The notes under the pieces are model-generated. The model was not told the origin of the DNA. It ran no database searches and saw nothing but the letters and a program-made list of their open reading frames with translations. DNA of 64,000 nucleotides from Hydractinia symbiolongicarpus (lineage: Eukaryota > Cnidaria > Hydrozoa > Anthoathecata > Hydractiniidae). The DNA lies in the NCBI RefSeq assembly GCF_029227915.1, contig NC_079886.1:25024501-25088500 (forward strand), given 5' to 3'. Below, piece by piece: positions 54,851 through 64,000 of the stretch. The first letter of the stretch is position 1; the number at the start of each line of letters is the position of its first letter. The position numbers and the translations under genes were made by a program.

Positions 54851-56558
54851 CAAACACAATAGTATAAACCAAGGCTCCAGCTAGGCCTTCAAAACGCTGG
54901 GGTAACCCATAAATGATGTAGGGAAGTATGTAGAATAAAAAAAAATTACCGTATAAAACAGGCATAAAATTTCTTAGGAGATTGCTCAAGTAGTAACTCG
55001 TGTGATGTTTTCTACAATAAAAGGAACAAATCAACACTCTTGCAGATACAAATTTGATAGGTTCAGGCTTGCTGGTCCCCCGAACATTTATGATGTTCGC
55101 ATTCGCTGCTTCCCACAGTGGTATCAGTTTAGCCAAAAGGCTATCCAAAGAAAAAAGTTTTGGATAATCTTCAACCTCATTGTAGCCAGCTTTGAACCAA
55201 AATATAAAGAGTTTAACATTGGAATTGTAAATTTTAGAGAGAATGTAAATTATGAACTAATTTAATGGTTAAATGTAGTTATGTTCAAACATAGCTACAT
55301 ATAACCAGTAGTCATATAACAGGGTAAAGATGAATAAGACAATGTCTTTGTGTAGAACTTAGTTACATTGAATAAAATAACTGTCTATAATATTACCAAA
55401 GTGAAGTATAACTATATGATAATAAAAAATAAACATAAAGATTAAACAGCGATACGCTAATAGGCAGCACTGAGTTTTTTAATTTTTAACCAAATATTTT
55501 TTATGTATCATATTTTTTGAAACAAACTATAAATATTGCAAATATTGATACTAAGTATACAAACATGTTATCTACAAAATATTGATACTGGCTAAAACCG
55601 AATACTGAGGCAATTGAATTTAATGCGAAACTAAGAAAAAGCAGGCAAACCTCTCATAGAAGACTGACAAAGAGCTAAAGATTTTTAAGTATCGTACTTT
55701 TTTAAAATAAACTATGAATAATAGAAATATTGATACCGACTATGTCAAAGACTACAAACACTATTACGTTATCTTTAAAATACTGACAGTGGTATTTGAT
55801 ATGGGCTAAAACTGAATACCATGACAACTGTATTTAATGCGAAACTAAGGAAAAAAGAAGCAAACTTTCAGAGAAGATTGACAGAGAGCTTAATTTCAAT
55901 ACGTACTATATACTAAAACTGGAAATAGGCGAGGCAACGCCACACCAAGTATGACGCCCTGGACCTGGGCCTTGGAGTATTTTTGGGGTACAGCAGATAT
56001 GCTCGGTAGGATAGATTCTAAAATAGAGAAAATAATGTATTGAGATTAAACTTTTTCTACAATAAGCCGATGACGATATGCGAGAAAAGTAGAGGTTATA
56101 AAGGATGGTAATGAAAGTTGACTTTACATCATTGAGGCCTTCTCGCTCTGATTCAGCTGTTGTTGTTGTTGTTCGTGCTGTTAGGATTAGCCATTGATAA
56201 AGATGTTGTAGAATTTTCAATTTTATCAAATCTGGACATTTTAGAGATAGGGAAATGTATGTTCTAACGCAGTCGCCCACGCGCACGTACAGACGTCACA
56301 GCAAGTCAACATCATACAGTGCCATGTATATCCAGTACCTATCAAGGGATATTCCCTAATAATCCAGTGCTGAGTAGGGGTAAGTCCCTAAAGAGTGATG
56401 ACGTCATTAAGTCATACAAAAAGGAGTAAAATTCTAACCCAGGGGGAATTCCCTAGTGATACTAATAATCATCAAAAATCAACGCATACGCAGTATAAGA
56501 GGCGCTAATTGAGCAAAACGAAATCTTCCGAGAAAATAAAACTCTATACAATAAAGAA
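54851..56558. other. Intergenic
   Basis: AT-rich to about 55900, then a more balanced stretch. A 126-codon minus-strand frame (55906-56286) has no recognised motif. No Polinton terminal repeat identified. Confidence 0.4.
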
Positions 56559-56912
56559 ATGAATACATACAATGTGAAACAATTACTAGATATTGCAAAA
56601 GGTAATGGTTTATGTAAGGGTGTTCAAGGGATGCGCAAACAAGAAATCATAAAACATATACAAGATGATATTACCCTCTAGGACATGCATAACAAATCAG
56701 TTGAAAAGAAGCCCCTCATGCTGGAGTTTGTCCCCAACAGGTTCAAGACTCAGGACATGTGCAATAAGGCTATTGAAAAGGAGCCATGGATCCTCGAAAA
56801 TGTCCCCGAAAGGTTCAAGACTCAGGACATGTGCGAAACATGTGAAATTCATAAGTTAACGTCAACTGTCAACAACAAAAATTCGATAACTTCGGAACTG
56901 CTGCGTTTATGA
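56559..56912 (+). pseudogene. SAP/HeH-like plus DUF4116-repeat protein
   Basis: From ATG 56559: YNVKQLLDIAKGNGL...MRKQEIIKHI, a SAP/HeH-like helix-extension-helix. An in-frame TAG stands at 56679-56681. Two and a half DUF4116 units then follow in the same frame (KSVEKKPLMLEFVPNRFKTQ, DMCNKAIEKEPWILENVPERF). A frame end at 56912 truncates the repeat array. Confidence 0.6.
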
Positions 56913-57235
56913 CTTTTATGGCCAGTATTGGCATCTACTCACCCCTCATGGCCCTGGCATTGGTACAAGAACCAGAGAAGGAAAATTATAATAAACAGAG
57001 GATTCCAGACCTATGGGACCGCCTTAATACTTTAGAATCAAAATATAAAATGGAACAATGTAAAGACTGCGAAGGGGTACTTGATGCGTACGACAGGTGC
57101 ACCTGCGGGCGTCAGTTCGTGGTAAATGGTAAAATGTTGTGTTGGTATTGCTACCATGATTATACCACATATAATGGGGGTGTCTGCGTATGTACAATGA
57201 CATGCAACTCCCTGAAGTCGTTTGAAATACAATAA
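56909..57235 (+). CDS. Cysteine-rich Polinton protein
   Basis: 108 codons from ATG 56909, overlapping the preceding frame by 4 bases. A hydrophobic N-terminus (SIGIYSPLMALALV), then a short helix and a zinc-binding-looking region: CKDCEGVLDAYDRCTCG, CWYC, CVCTMTC. Family not recognised. Confidence 0.45.
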   Translation: MTFMASIGIYSPLMALALVQEPEKENYNKQRIPDLWDRLNTLESKYKMEQCKDCEGVLDAYDRCTCGRQFVVNGKMLCWYCYHDYTTYNGGVCVCTMTCNSLKSFEIQ

Positions 57236-57237
57236 AG

Positions 57238-57384
57238 ATGCTACGATTTGAGAATGAGCTTGTCAACCCTAAATTATTCTATTCATTCGCTGCTACTTTT
57301 ACGAACATCAACGATATCAACGTGGAATACGTGACAGTGTCAGATTCCATTCCTGCTAATGGAGGCAAGAATCAGATGTCATAG
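57238..57384 (+). pseudogene. Short Polinton ORF
   Basis: 48 residues from ATG 57238, opening MLRFENELVNPKLFYSF and ending early at TAG. The following 50 bases stay partly open, suggesting truncation of a longer protein. Confidence 0.35.
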
Positions 57385-57444
57385 CAGGCTACCATACACG
57401 AGACTTCGTGGTAGCCCCCAGGGTAAAGACAAAGACAGACAACG

Positions 57445-57705
57445 ATGAGTCTTCATTATGAAGAGTATCCCGACTGGGTAGCGAAATATCGTCAAATCTT
57501 ATCCAAGATCGAGGAGTTGATATCTGAGAAATTGACGACAGAGCCTGTGAAAAAAGACCGTTATGTGAATGCCAAGCTTAAATACTACATAGAAGTGATC
57601 ACAACTAAATTCTATGGTATGCCAGGACCATACGATAAGTCCTTCCAAGCCAGTGCCATCCTAGCTATTTCATCGGTGTATATGCAAGGTAAATTGGGGG
57701 TATAA
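57445..57705 (+). CDS. Small helical Polinton protein
   Basis: 86 codons from ATG 57445: YPDWVAKYRQILSKIEELIS, then a basic helix and a hydrophobic C-terminal segment (ASAILAISSVYM). No family recognised. Confidence 0.4.
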   Translation: MSLHYEEYPDWVAKYRQILSKIEELISEKLTTEPVKKDRYVNAKLKYYIEVITTKFYGMPGPYDKSFQASAILAISSVYMQGKLGV

Positions 57706-57820
57706 AAACTTATAAAAACAAAAATGGCTATTAAGTGAGGAATAAAAAAGCATATATTTTATAGGCCATACCAGGCCTATAAAATGTATGCAAATTAAGG
57801 CCCATACTCAGGAGGGGACT

Positions 57821-58449
57821 CTAGGTACCGCTTACATACTGCGCAGGCCGAATGTTTTTTAAAATATCATCCTGCATCTTTTTTCTCCCCTCATCCTGGC
57901 CTTTGGCAATTATCTGAGCACGCTCCTGTTCATTAATGGTGTTCACGAAACGATTAAACCGCTGCTGCATCCTACTAATCAGGCTGTACTCGTAGTCACT
58001 GATCACACCGTTTTCCATTGCCTTTGAGATGAGATCAACTAAAGAGTTCAAGTTCAATTCGTCGAGTAGCCTTATACCTTCATGCTCCTTGCTTTTATCC
58101 CCAAGCCTTTTTGAGGCGTTTCTAAGGCCTGCTTGCCCTATCCCGGCTGCAATCGTGAGCCCCCAATTGCAATGACCAAGGGAACCCCTAGGCTTGAGGC
58201 TATAGCTCCAATGCTAAAATCCGACGTAATCACCCTCACACCAAGCAGACCGTGGTCGCACAAGCGTACCCACGTGCCATGCATCTTAAACTTCTTTGCA
58301 AGCTTGTTCCGCTCCTCAGTTTCACTTTGGAGATACTTTTCAATTTTATCGTTTTTTTAGAGCCTCTAAGTTTGACTTTCCTCCTGCATATCAGCGCCTG
58401 GTGCAGGTGCACTCGGTAAGTTTGGGTACAGTTTGCTGATATCGCTCAT
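57821..58449 (-). pseudogene. Polinton protein with hydrophobic centre and helical C-terminus
   Basis: Minus strand from ATG 58449 (MSDISKLYPNLPSAPAPGAD). Frame changes occur near 58370 and 58160. The middle has a Gly/Ala/Ile-rich hydrophobic stretch (IGAIASSLGVPLVIAIGG). The C-terminal half (LISKAMENGVISDYEYSLIS, QQRFNRFVNTINEQER) is helical. This build (basic helix, hydrophobic Gly-rich centre, helical tail with ISDxE) recurs in Polinton proteins of unknown role. Confidence 0.5.
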
Positions 58450-58499
58450 CTTTATTCAATGAAAGTGCACATGGTGAGGGCTGCGAACGAAACGTTCTT

Positions 58500-59405
58500 C
58501 TCGTGGTGATAGACGTCTGTTTACATGAACTGTAGACGGTCCGTAGAGCCCTTCAAAGGTAGGTACGTTGGGATGTCAAAACGCCAGGTTAACATATTCC
58601 CACAAGTGTCTAGTTCTTTGGTGGGAAGCAAAGCCAGAACTTTAGACTTTTTACTCTCAAGAAGGCAGTCGTCTTTGTCCAACTGCAACAAACGAGTCTC
58701 AACCTATGGTAAACATCGGTCCTGTAATATGCAATCGCCGCTCGTGTAGTACTAATCGCCGCTCGTGTAGTACTTCTTATTAGGGTCAAATGGCAGACCC
58801 AATAGCTCTTGCAATGGTCTGTTAATCACCACCGTATACACGTCACTAACACAGAGCCTGGAGAGTCCATTTTTCAGGACAAACAGCTTGATCTTACCTT
58901 CTGCTTGGCTATTGACGATGCTCCCAATATCCTCTATTTTGTACAAACAATTTATAATCTCAATCCGAGTCACCCTCTGAGCACGCCCCACTTCACGGAT
59001 GGTAAAGTTGTTATTGCTGTACAGGTTCAGTCATGCAGGTTAAATACTTATCGATTTCAAGGCAATTCTTGTGTCCTGCCCCAGATAGTCCTCAAATATT
59101 GTAGGCTTATCGACATTAGTAGTATAGAGTTGTTTCATCCTTTGTTTTAAGAAAGGATGAATATGTATTCGTATAACCCCAAGGCAAAAAGCTAAAGTAA
59201 CAGAGATGAATGGACCGTTGGTATTACAAACTTGGAGCATCAGTGTCTGTACGTGTCTACAGACTCGCACTTTGAGGTGACATTCTCTGAATTTACCAAT
59301 TATGCCATCAAGATCCCCACCAATTTGCTGAATAACCCTGTTGGAGTGGGTTGAACAGAGAAGGCGTTGGACTACTGATATATCCATGTTAATTTTACCA
59401 CCCAT
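58500..59405 (-). pseudogene. Conserved Polinton ORF, possible minor structural protein
   Basis: Minus strand from ATG 59405. ISVVQRLLCSTHSNRVIQQI and IFEDYLGQDTRIALKSIS; after a break, LYKIEDIGSIVNSQAEGKIK and LCVSDVYTVVINRPLQELLG. A third piece below 58750 ends in IPTYLPLKGSTDRLQF. The middle blocks match copy 1 at 21119-21510. A capsid-vertex (penton) role is a guess from position; no diagnostic motif. Confidence 0.45.
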
Positions 59406-59429
59406 GGCGCAACTACAGCATTAGGCATC

Positions 59430-60360
59430 TTTGCTAAACATCTGACGGGCTCCGTGCCGCTTCTCAACTCCATATTGAAATTTCACGTGTACTACCACAT
59501 GTGTCGTATCCTGGCAAGGATGAAGGTCGCCATGCCTTATGACGATGGGTTTGAACACTACAAAAACCCCTATTCAACCTCCGGATATGCACAGGTCTGT
59601 CACGAATACGGCGCAGATGCCAATTCTTTATACAAGTTTAAGGCCGTCATGTCGTCATAGACAAATGGAAGATGATGGCCCCAAGTTAACGGCGACTGGA
59701 CCAAGTCTATCATTCCCACAAGCCAGGGTTTGACATCGAAGGGTCTGACCAAGCTAAGCCAGAGTATCAGGGTTTACGTGGTTTTATTGCTAGGATCACA
59801 AGCAGGGTCTAAGGCATCCCTGGTCGGCTCCGGTGCAGACAACTATACTGCAAGGCAGATCTTACTACAGAAATTTGAGGTGATGGTACAGCGTCAAGAG
59901 AATGTAGGGCATGACATTACGGAAGTTCAGAAGGTGCTTCAATATGCCAAAACGCCGGTAAACTTTGCAGTCATGCCCAGCGTGTACATGTTGCCCCCAG
60001 ACATCAACCTGTGTATAGGCAAAATTGTAGGGTATAACAACAACATTGTGATTGCACCTGCAAATGTCAGAGTGGAGTTACAGGTCGATGTGAATAAAAA
60101 GCCTAATTATACGGGGAGTGCTATCAAGCCATCTCCAAAGCATGCCACACCTCACAAACATACCATGCCTCCTATACCTCCAAAGCATACCACATACATA
60201 CCAAAACATGCTATTAAACCACCTATGCATGCTACACCTCCTATACCTCCTAAGCATGCCACATCTATTAACCTCCCATACATACTCCCGATCATACAAT
60301 AGAGGCTATACCATCTATATAGGGGTAGGCATTATTATTGCCTATATAAGGTTTAAAAAT
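59430..60360 (+). pseudogene. Polinton protein with Pro/His-rich repeats and membrane C-terminus
   Basis: Reads KHLTGSVPLLNSILKFHVYY, MPYDDGFEHYKNPYSTSGYA (frames to 59660), then SKASLVGSGADNYTARQILL and VGHDITEVQKVLQYAKTPVN (59730-60100). A repeat tract follows (60118-60280) with about five PPKHAT(P/Y)-like units. A TAG (60300) is followed by a hydrophobic span IYIGVGIIIAYI. The corresponding position in copy 1 (20858-21067) also ends in such a span. Function unknown. Confidence 0.5.
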
Positions 60361-60369
60361 GGTTCATAT

Positions 60370-61650
60370 TACACCTTTTCAACGCATAGCACGACAAATC
60401 CGGTTACTGCTGCGATTGTCATGTACAGATGTTTTGCAGCATATCCAACGATGGTTGCCACTACTCTCAAAAAGAAGGAGACTACGGTACCGATGACTCT
60501 GGGTAATGCAGCGCTTGCCTTTCCTGCCAGATATTTCAGGAAGTTTCCAAGCCTTTAAAGCTGCTTTTCCACAAAGCCTTTTCCGCCACTTCCCGCAGCA
60601 CTTCCCCTGCAGCACCTACCGCAGCACTTCCTCCTATAACGGATAGCACAATGGTTCTTATCAATAGACCAATAGCGGAGACGATACTAAATATAGTCAG
60701 ACCCTGCTCCCTAAAGAGGATTCTAAGCTTCTCGAGCAGGGACGTGTCATCCGCAGCAATTTTCATCAGCGTATCCCTGATTACTCTAAGCTGGATGTAA
60801 GTCTGTTGCTTTTGTATCCTCTCCGATTCCTTGGCAGTCTATTTTAAATCATTCCATTTTTCAAGGTCCGCCTTCACCTTTTCTATCTCTTCATCAATGC
60901 GGTCTTGATTCCACTGCCCCCCATCTTTTCCCACCTTCCGTTTCTCAAGCTGTTTCAACTTACCCTCGGCTTTGCTAATCTCTTCCGCATATAGGATCTG
61001 CCTTGCCTGCAGTATCTTTAGAGCACCCTTGATAGTTTGCGATGCCTGATAAGTCCCATTTACTTCACGCTCATCGAGGCCTTCGACATTACATTCCCTC
61101 CCAAAAAGGTTTCTTGAATGAGTCTTTCCGACTCGTCTACGAAAATCATGGCATTTTTAATACCCTTTAATGAGTCCATATCAATGTGCTCTTCCCTCTG
61201 AGCCTCTGCTTTACTACCTTTGTTAGGTGTTTGATAATCTTCAAAACCCATGGCCTCTATACGTATTCTACCTAGCCTCCTTTTGAGCTGGTCAATAGTG
61301 GAAAGGTACCATTTCGCAATGTGAGTACTATCGGTACGGATATTTTTCCCGTCACAATCGTTTTAACGACAATTTGATTTTCTTCATCCATTCTTGACGG
61401 CGTTGGACCCCATATCCAGCTGATCCATAAGATACGAGTAAAGACTATCAAACTATCTACTATCGATTCAAGAAGCTCGGAGTAGGTCGACTCCGTACCT
61501 AACCCCAATCGTCTACGCACACCTCCCTGCTACTGTCCTGGCGTTGAGTCCCCCAATGTTTCAGGGAGCTGTTGCGTCGACGGCGTGTCTTCTTTATCAT
61601 CCCCTACCTTTATCCTCCTCCCCAATATCATCTTCATGCGTGAACACTGG
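60370..61650 (-). pseudogene. Conserved Polinton protein, homologue of 19234-20150
   Basis: Minus strand from about 61645. An acidic Thr/Pro-rich N-terminus (EDTPSTQQLPETLGDS), LGLGTESTYSELLESIVDSL, then YQTPNKGSKAEAQREEHIDM (about 61240). A long charged coiled-coil-like part follows (EEISKAEGKLKQLEKRKV), then DTSLLEKLRILFREQGLTIF and two or three hydrophobic segments. Several frame changes and one stop. The TPNKGSK and DTSL(L/I)EKL(R/K)IL blocks tie it to copy 1. Unknown function, membrane-associated by prediction. Confidence 0.6.
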
Positions 61651-61691
61651 GTTGTTCCGCATCCTTTTTTAAAAATCCCTTATTTAATAAA

Positions 61692-62941
61692 ATGAATGCA
61701 TTCAAACGACTCTAGACCCCTACGTAGAGACAAAGCGGCTTTTCAACATCAAAGGCAAAAAGCAAAGAGTTCAGATAAGCCACATACCCTCAACCATAAA
61801 CCAAATGAAGACCTCTATGTTGACGTGCCACAAATGTCCCAGAATGATGTCATTTTTCCAGGCAGTCTAAAGCTCTAATTCGACGTAACATTAACAGGGA
61901 CCAATACCAAGCCAACCATTGTCAGCAACATTGGTAAAAGCTTGGTACGAAACCTATGCATAACGTTGAATGGCAAAGAGATACAGAATATTAGCGACTA
62001 CAACACCCTGGCAGTGTACCGAGATCTCTGGTTACCCAAGTTCGATCGTGACAACAATCTCATTTTGAACGGCATCAACACAAATGACGGGACCATAAGG
62101 GCGCTGCAAATCAAAGCTAGTGACCATGTAGGTACGGATGAGGAGAAGGCAATTACTGCCGCGAATGGCAAAACATTGTGCATACCCTTGGGAAAAATGT
62201 CCGAGTTGACGAGGGATCTACCTTTATATCCGGCGGGTTTATATGACAGCTTGCAACTTGCCATACATTTCTCAGCTCATGCCGACTTGATTAAGATAGA
62301 GGTATGGAAGACTCGGGGAGCACGGCGGCCAAAGCAGCTGATGCGATGTACAAGATTACCAATATCAAGCTGGAGTTTGACAAGATCACCCATTAAGGTC
62401 TCGCGAGCGCTATTATGTCAAGGTATAGCCGTCTGGCTTTGCCCTATGAAAGAATACTCCGTAGCAATGTTGTCAACATCAAGAAAAGTGACACCTCATA
62501 TAACCTCCAAAGTGACACCCCGAGAATAGAAGGCGTCCTGCTACTTTTCATAGATGCAGGGAAATTGAATTCCTATGCTGGTGTCAATGAAATCTTCTAC
62601 AATCCGAAATTTGAGAAGATCAGCGTACAAAACGAGGGAGAGCCTAATGAACTGTACATTCACGCCATGCTCCAAAAGACCATCTCGATCAGATTATCAA
62701 CCCAAGATAGCAATGTCACCATTGGGCAGTTTTTCAACGAGAAATATGCCCTATTCATCGATTTCAGAGCCAGCCCGGTACCCTACCTGGTAGCGAAAGA
62801 CCACTACAAAGGCTTTCAGATGGCATCACCATCCATATGAGCAAGAAAGCCGATGGAACTGGGGATTTCATATGCTATGTGTACCTCTTGCAGGATGCGC
62901 AACTGAATAACTTAGATGGCAGGCTCCATAACGTGGAGTAA
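61692..62941 (+). pseudogene. Polinton major capsid protein, double jelly-roll (broken)
   Basis: N-terminal PNEDLYVDVPQMSQNDVIFP is followed by an in-frame TAA (61876-61878). IVSNIGKSLVRNLCITLNGK, then SDYNTLAVYRDLWLP, PLGKMSELTRDLPLYPAGLY, YNLQSDTPRIEGVLLLFIDA and the C-terminal KKADGTGDFICYVYLL. Length about 415 codons. The pattern of a charged start, the VxNVxRxLV-like strand, and the (Y/E)DLxLP block followed by a second barrel fits Polinton capsid proteins as I know the family. Frame changes near 62305 and 62830. No structural proof is possible from sequence alone. Confidence 0.65.
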
Positions 62942-63032
62942 TAAACTAAAGAGAGAGTTGGCTACTCTTATGATCATGGCCCGCTAATCAACACCCTAGC
63001 ATTCAGTGGCACAAAGTTTCTAGTTAGTAAGC

Positions 63033-63345
63033 TTGCGGGACGAAACGGATAGAAAACGGCACGACGAGGCCGTTAAAAACCTCAATACAGCTCAGGCACA
63101 ATGGATCAGGGATCGTCAAGATAAGCTCGATTGGTTCGCCAGGCAGAGGGAATCGCAACTAAAGGCTGGTAAAAGCATAGGAGAATTGGACGACAGTATG
63201 TACAGATGCTGCATCGCGTCAGACAAAAAGGCCTCGCAATTGAAAGATTATTACACTTCTTCAGAACAACAACAAGATGGGGAACTCACCTTCATTCTTG
63301 GCTCCTTATCCTGCTAGGGTTTGTTGCATATAAATACTTGTAGGA
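63033..63345 (+). pseudogene. Coiled-coil Polinton protein with C-terminal membrane segment
   Basis: RDETDRKRHDEAVKNLNTAQ, RDRQDKLDWFARQRESQLKA, then KASQLKDYYTSSEQQQDGEL: a long charged helix, probably coiled-coil. Near 63290 the frame breaks, and the continuing hydrophobic sequence ILLGFVAYKYL suggests a membrane anchor. Family unrecognised. Confidence 0.5.
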
Positions 63346-63443
63346 ACGCGTTTTAACATGTATAATAAACATTTCAAAAGCATCACATAGTGTTACGAAC
63401 AAAGAGCCTGAAAAGCTAAGCCAAATTTAGTATATGCCAGAAC

Positions 63444-63895
63444 ATGCGTGGACAGGGCACAAGACCATCAAATTACTCGCCAAGGAGAGTGGTCTCCAGA
63501 CACATTCGAGGTCCAAAGCGTATAGACTACCCCCATTTTACTGTTACAACACCCAACGAAATGCATCAGTTTGATCTGTTGTACATGCTACATGACAAGC
63601 TATACGATAGCACCTATAAATATATATTCTCACGGGGATTGACGTGGCCTCGAGATATAAGGTATATATAAGAACCAAGAAAGCTGGCGAAGTTGCGGGT
63701 ATGATCCATGATATATAAAACTGATACTTTCTGGGGAAGAAAATGTATAGGTTGAACCGTATTTTCGCGGGTAGTTGTGTTTTATACTATCTGAAGGACG
63801 GGGTGGATCGTAGCTTTGTCTCAGAAGAACTCATGCTGGTACCGGAGGATGTTCAGTTGCCTTCGGAGGGTGTTAAAGAGTGGTAGACACCTCAA
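63444..63895 (+). pseudogene. Polinton rve integrase, internally deleted
   Basis: RVVSRHIRGPKRIDYPHFTV, TPNEMHQFDLLYML (first catalytic Asp), then DSTYKYI. A short shifted stretch includes SRYK and KKAGEVAGMI-like reading (about 63654-63705). From about 63740 the frame reads MYRLNRIFAGSCVLYYL and DGVDRSFVSEELMLVPEDVQ, the C-terminal SH3-like part. The region between, which should hold the second Asp and the Glu, is missing. The integrase inserts the element; this copy cannot act. Confidence 0.7.
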
Positions 63896-64000
63896 TTAGC
63901 ATACCTGAACAAATTTACTTTCCCGGTACAGTTGGCATAAATCCCACAAGGAGGCAGTGGCCCCGCCCCCTTTTAACCCCATAATTTTTAATGACTGCTA

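Larger units (their letters stand above)
56559..64000. mobile_element. Decayed Polinton/Maverick, copy 2 (continues past the window)
   Basis: Carries DUF4116 repeats, a capsid-like gene, small membrane and coiled-coil proteins, and an rve integrase remnant near the right edge. Block order DUF4116, 58500-59405, 59430-60360 and 60370-61650 equals that of copy 1 after inversion. PolB and ATPase are not seen inside the window. Confidence 0.8.

Noticed and set aside
55906-56286. 126-codon minus-strand frame
   Set aside because: No family recognised; contains a simple GTT repeat translated as poly-Thr; no supporting context.

Overview
The window is AT-rich animal nuclear DNA from an early-branching metazoan. 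A cnidarian, possibly a hydrozoan, is my best guess: the guess rests on Polinton/Maverick, Ginger, piggyBac, hAT and Helitron elements lying together with an intron-rich NIDO/Kazal/MAM receptor gene. There are no bacterial-type operons. CTAGCTAG-type low-complexity runs are scattered throughout. The species cannot be named from the sequence alone.

Left part (1-24640): this is repeat territory. A complete Ginger-like DNA transposon (501-4478) encodes an integrase followed by an F-box-like segment and a Ulp1 peptidase. It is followed by non-autonomous Helitrons (6222-7733, a related copy at 9419-10470, and 12872-13141). Between these lies a decayed ORF with a 2A-like motif and a C76-like cysteine peptidase (8567-9285). 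A foldback hairpin pair sits at 13720-14114. A decayed Polinton (14691-22870) carries PolB, packaging ATPase, BRO, HNH, DUF4116-repeat and small membrane-protein remnants. A tRNA-derived SINE lies at 23605-23908.

Centre (25244-53147): one host gene on the + strand, assembled here from 13 exons whose splice sites and phases all agree (737 codons plus stop). It predicts a type I membrane receptor: signal peptide, nidogen-like NIDO domain, Kazal domain, two MAM domains, a transmembrane segment, and a cytoplasmic tail with a textbook-spaced ITAM (YxxI, 6 residues, YxxI). Its introns are packed with transposons: an apparently intact piggyBac (27878-30781), a 2.1-kb Helitron (31636-33768), an apparently intact hAT element with an OTU-like domain (40962-45928) inserted into a Helitron, a second Helitron directly abutting the first, and further Helitron pieces.

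Right part (53148-64000): a truncated Helitron copy (54176-54850), about 1.7 kb without recognisable genes, and a second decayed Polinton (56559 to the window end). It carries DUF4116 repeats, a probable major capsid protein, coiled-coil and membrane proteins, and an internally deleted integrase. The two Polintons share a collinear block in inverted relative orientation. All Polinton genes seen are broken. The piggyBac and hAT transposases and the host receptor read open throughout.
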